IMG/VR virus record: IMGVR_UViG_3300010297_000055
Coordinates: 1-29,504 of that record
Length of the DNA stretch: 29,504 bases
Reading direction: 5' to 3' (one strand)
DNA from: a virus
Shown: positions 28,511-29,504 of the stretch, piece after piece
How positions within the stretch are numbered: the stretch's first letter is position 1
Layout of the letters: each line of letters begins with the position of its first letter
Notes under the pieces: generated by a model
What the model was told of the DNA's origin: nothing
The model's database searches: none
What the model saw: only the letters and a program-made list of their open reading frames with translations
Position numbers and translations under genes: made by a program

Positions 28511-29488
28511 ATGGCAAGACCTATTATTGCCTCTAAACTTATTAGATCTGTAAGGAACAGAGCATTGATTCCTACAGATACATCAGTTTTTACAGACGAG
28601 GATATACTAGATATTTTAAATGAAGAAGTTACACAAGGACTTCTGGCTACTATAATGTCTCTTAACGAAGAGCATATGGTAGACCACATTGATATTCCTA
28701 TTGACTCTTCAGAAGATCTTTCTGCAGGAATTGATATTCCAGAAAGAGCAGTAGGTAATAAACTTAGAGATGTTGCATACATTAGAGAAGGTAATGTTTA
28801 TGAATTATCTAGAATTTCTCTAGAAGAAATATCTGATTTTAGAAACGACTTTGATAGATATAATTACAATCTTGATTTATTTTATATAGAAGGTAATAAG
28901 ATAAAGTTTGTATCAAATAAAGTTTCTGCTGATTTTGTCAGAGTATATTTTTATATGATGCCTAATGACATTGTTGATGAGTCAGAATGTGGAGAAGTAT
29001 TTTATGTAGATGATAATGAAGATGGAACTACAACATTAGTTTTAATATCTATACCAGATGATTTTAGTAATCTTCCTATAATGGATATTGTAGGTGCTAA
29101 AGTTCCTAATAAAATAAAGAAATTTGACATTAAGCCAATAAGTGTCAATAGAACACAAAAAACAATTACATTTAATACTTCTGATATAGATGGTATTATA
29201 GAAAAGGGTGATTTTGTTTGTCAACAATTTACTTCTCCTTATTTAAATATGCCAACAGAAATGCACTCTCTATTAGCTCAAAGAGCAGCTATTTATATAC
29301 TCGAAGCACTCGGAGATACAGAAGGTCTTAGAAACGCAATGACAAGATTGCAAGGAATGGAAACATCTATACAGACTGTTCTAGAGGATAGAGTAGAAGG
29401 TGCTCCGCAAAAGATCAACCCAAGACATTCTCCTTTATCACAAACATTTTGGGTTGGAACAAAAGGAAGAAATAGAGGAAGGAGATAA
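28511..29488 (+). CDS. Putative neck / head-tail connector protein (325 aa)
   Basis: GGAG precedes ATG 28511. The N-terminus (RSVRNRALIPTDTSVFTDED, ILDILNEEVTQGLLATIMSL) is helical. It is followed by a beta region (DHIDIPIDSS, ERAVGNKLRDVAYIREGNVY, ELSRISLEEISDF) and a second alpha/beta part with MHSLLAQRAAIYILEALGD. This order, an N-terminal 'FTDEDIL...N' helix pair then 'R.VGNKLRDVAY......EL.R', matches structural proteins that I associate with the neck of short-tailed phages. Precise homology is not checked. Length and position next to a new gene (29491) suggest a tail/neck operon continuing beyond the window. Confidence 0.6.
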   Translation: MARPIIASKLIRSVRNRALIPTDTSVFTDEDILDILNEEVTQGLLATIMSLNEEHMVDHIDIPIDSSEDLSAGIDIPERAVGNKLRDVAYIREGNVYELSRISLEEISDFRNDFDRYNYNLDLFYIEGNKIKFVSNKVSADFVRVYFYMMPNDIVDESECGEVFYVDDNEDGTTTLVLISIPDDFSNLPIMDIVGAKVPNKIKKFDIKPISVNRTQKTITFNTSDIDGIIEKGDFVCQQFTSPYLNMPTEMHSLLAQRAAIYILEALGDTEGLRNAMTRLQGMETSIQTVLEDRVEGAPQKINPRHSPLSQTFWVGTKGRNRGRR

Positions 29489-29490
29489 GG

Positions 29491-29504
29491 ATGTCGCAAA
29501 GATC
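29491..29504 (+). CDS. Start of a further gene, cut by window edge
   Basis: ATG-TCG-CAA-AGA follows the previous stop by two bases, with GGAG six bases upstream. Only four full codons (MSQR) are inside the window, so nothing can be said of its product. Confidence 0.5.

Noticed and set aside
28315-28782. 155-codon minus-strand frame rich in Ser/Ile
   Set aside because: Mirror of the acidic GAA/GAT-rich stretch and of the neck-type gene; no ribosome site.
1-29504. tRNA genes, CRISPR arrays, insertion sequences and integrase/attachment sites
   Set aside because: I looked for cloverleaf patterns in intergenic gaps, regularly spaced repeats, transposase or recombinase motifs and found none.

Overview
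The window is part of the genome of a tailed double-stranded DNA phage (Caudoviricetes) with a low-G+C genome. It carries a head-morphogenesis block (candidate small terminase, large terminase, portal, scaffold, major capsid protein), a very large fibre/adhesin island, and a probable neck protein. The host cannot be named from sequence alone. Shine-Dalgarno sites are strong and AGGAG-like, Arg codons are mostly AGA, and two near-consensus sigma70 promoters are visible. This argues for a low-G+C host with a standard sigma70/SD system and against Bacteroidota. Gene order (terminase, portal, scaffold, capsid, then fibres, with no tape measure or tail-tube genes in view) fits a short-tailed phage best, but this is inference.

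Layout. (1) Bases 1-2229, minus strand: nine tightly overlapping small genes, the last cut by the window edge, behind a sigma70-type promoter at 2246-2274. They are probably host-transcribed, early-type genes. (2) Bases 2284-9709, plus strand: a possible internal virion protein, small proteins, a small membrane protein, terminase subunits, portal, four small mostly basic proteins and scaffold. (3) Bases 9728-11284: the major capsid gene as its own transcription unit, with promoter, structured leader of about 180 bases and intrinsic terminator. (4) Bases 11316-26792: a 15-kb island of fibre and adhesin genes, including three paralogues with one shared N-terminal domain and three different C-terminal modules. 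It also holds a candidate holin, a candidate fibre chaperone and a conserved small FRARHNC protein. (5) Bases 26793-29504: a remnant region, a small virion-type gene, a permuted papain-like hydrolase with its own perfect sigma70 promoter, an acidic protein with two nested starts, a neck-type protein, and the first codons of another gene.

The most telling non-coding signal is a 15-base motif, TTTTAACAACTATAG or a close variant, found seven times. All copies are on the plus strand and each lies 25-180 bases before a gene start. Its ACTATAG end is identical to positions -6 to +1 of the T7 RNA polymerase promoter, so these are probably promoters for a phage single-subunit RNA polymerase encoded outside the window. 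At four copies the predicted transcript begins with a stem-loop at or near its 5' end; at three of them the stem starts at +1. The picture is a two-polymerase programme: host polymerase for the leftward small genes and the hydrolase, phage polymerase for virion genes.
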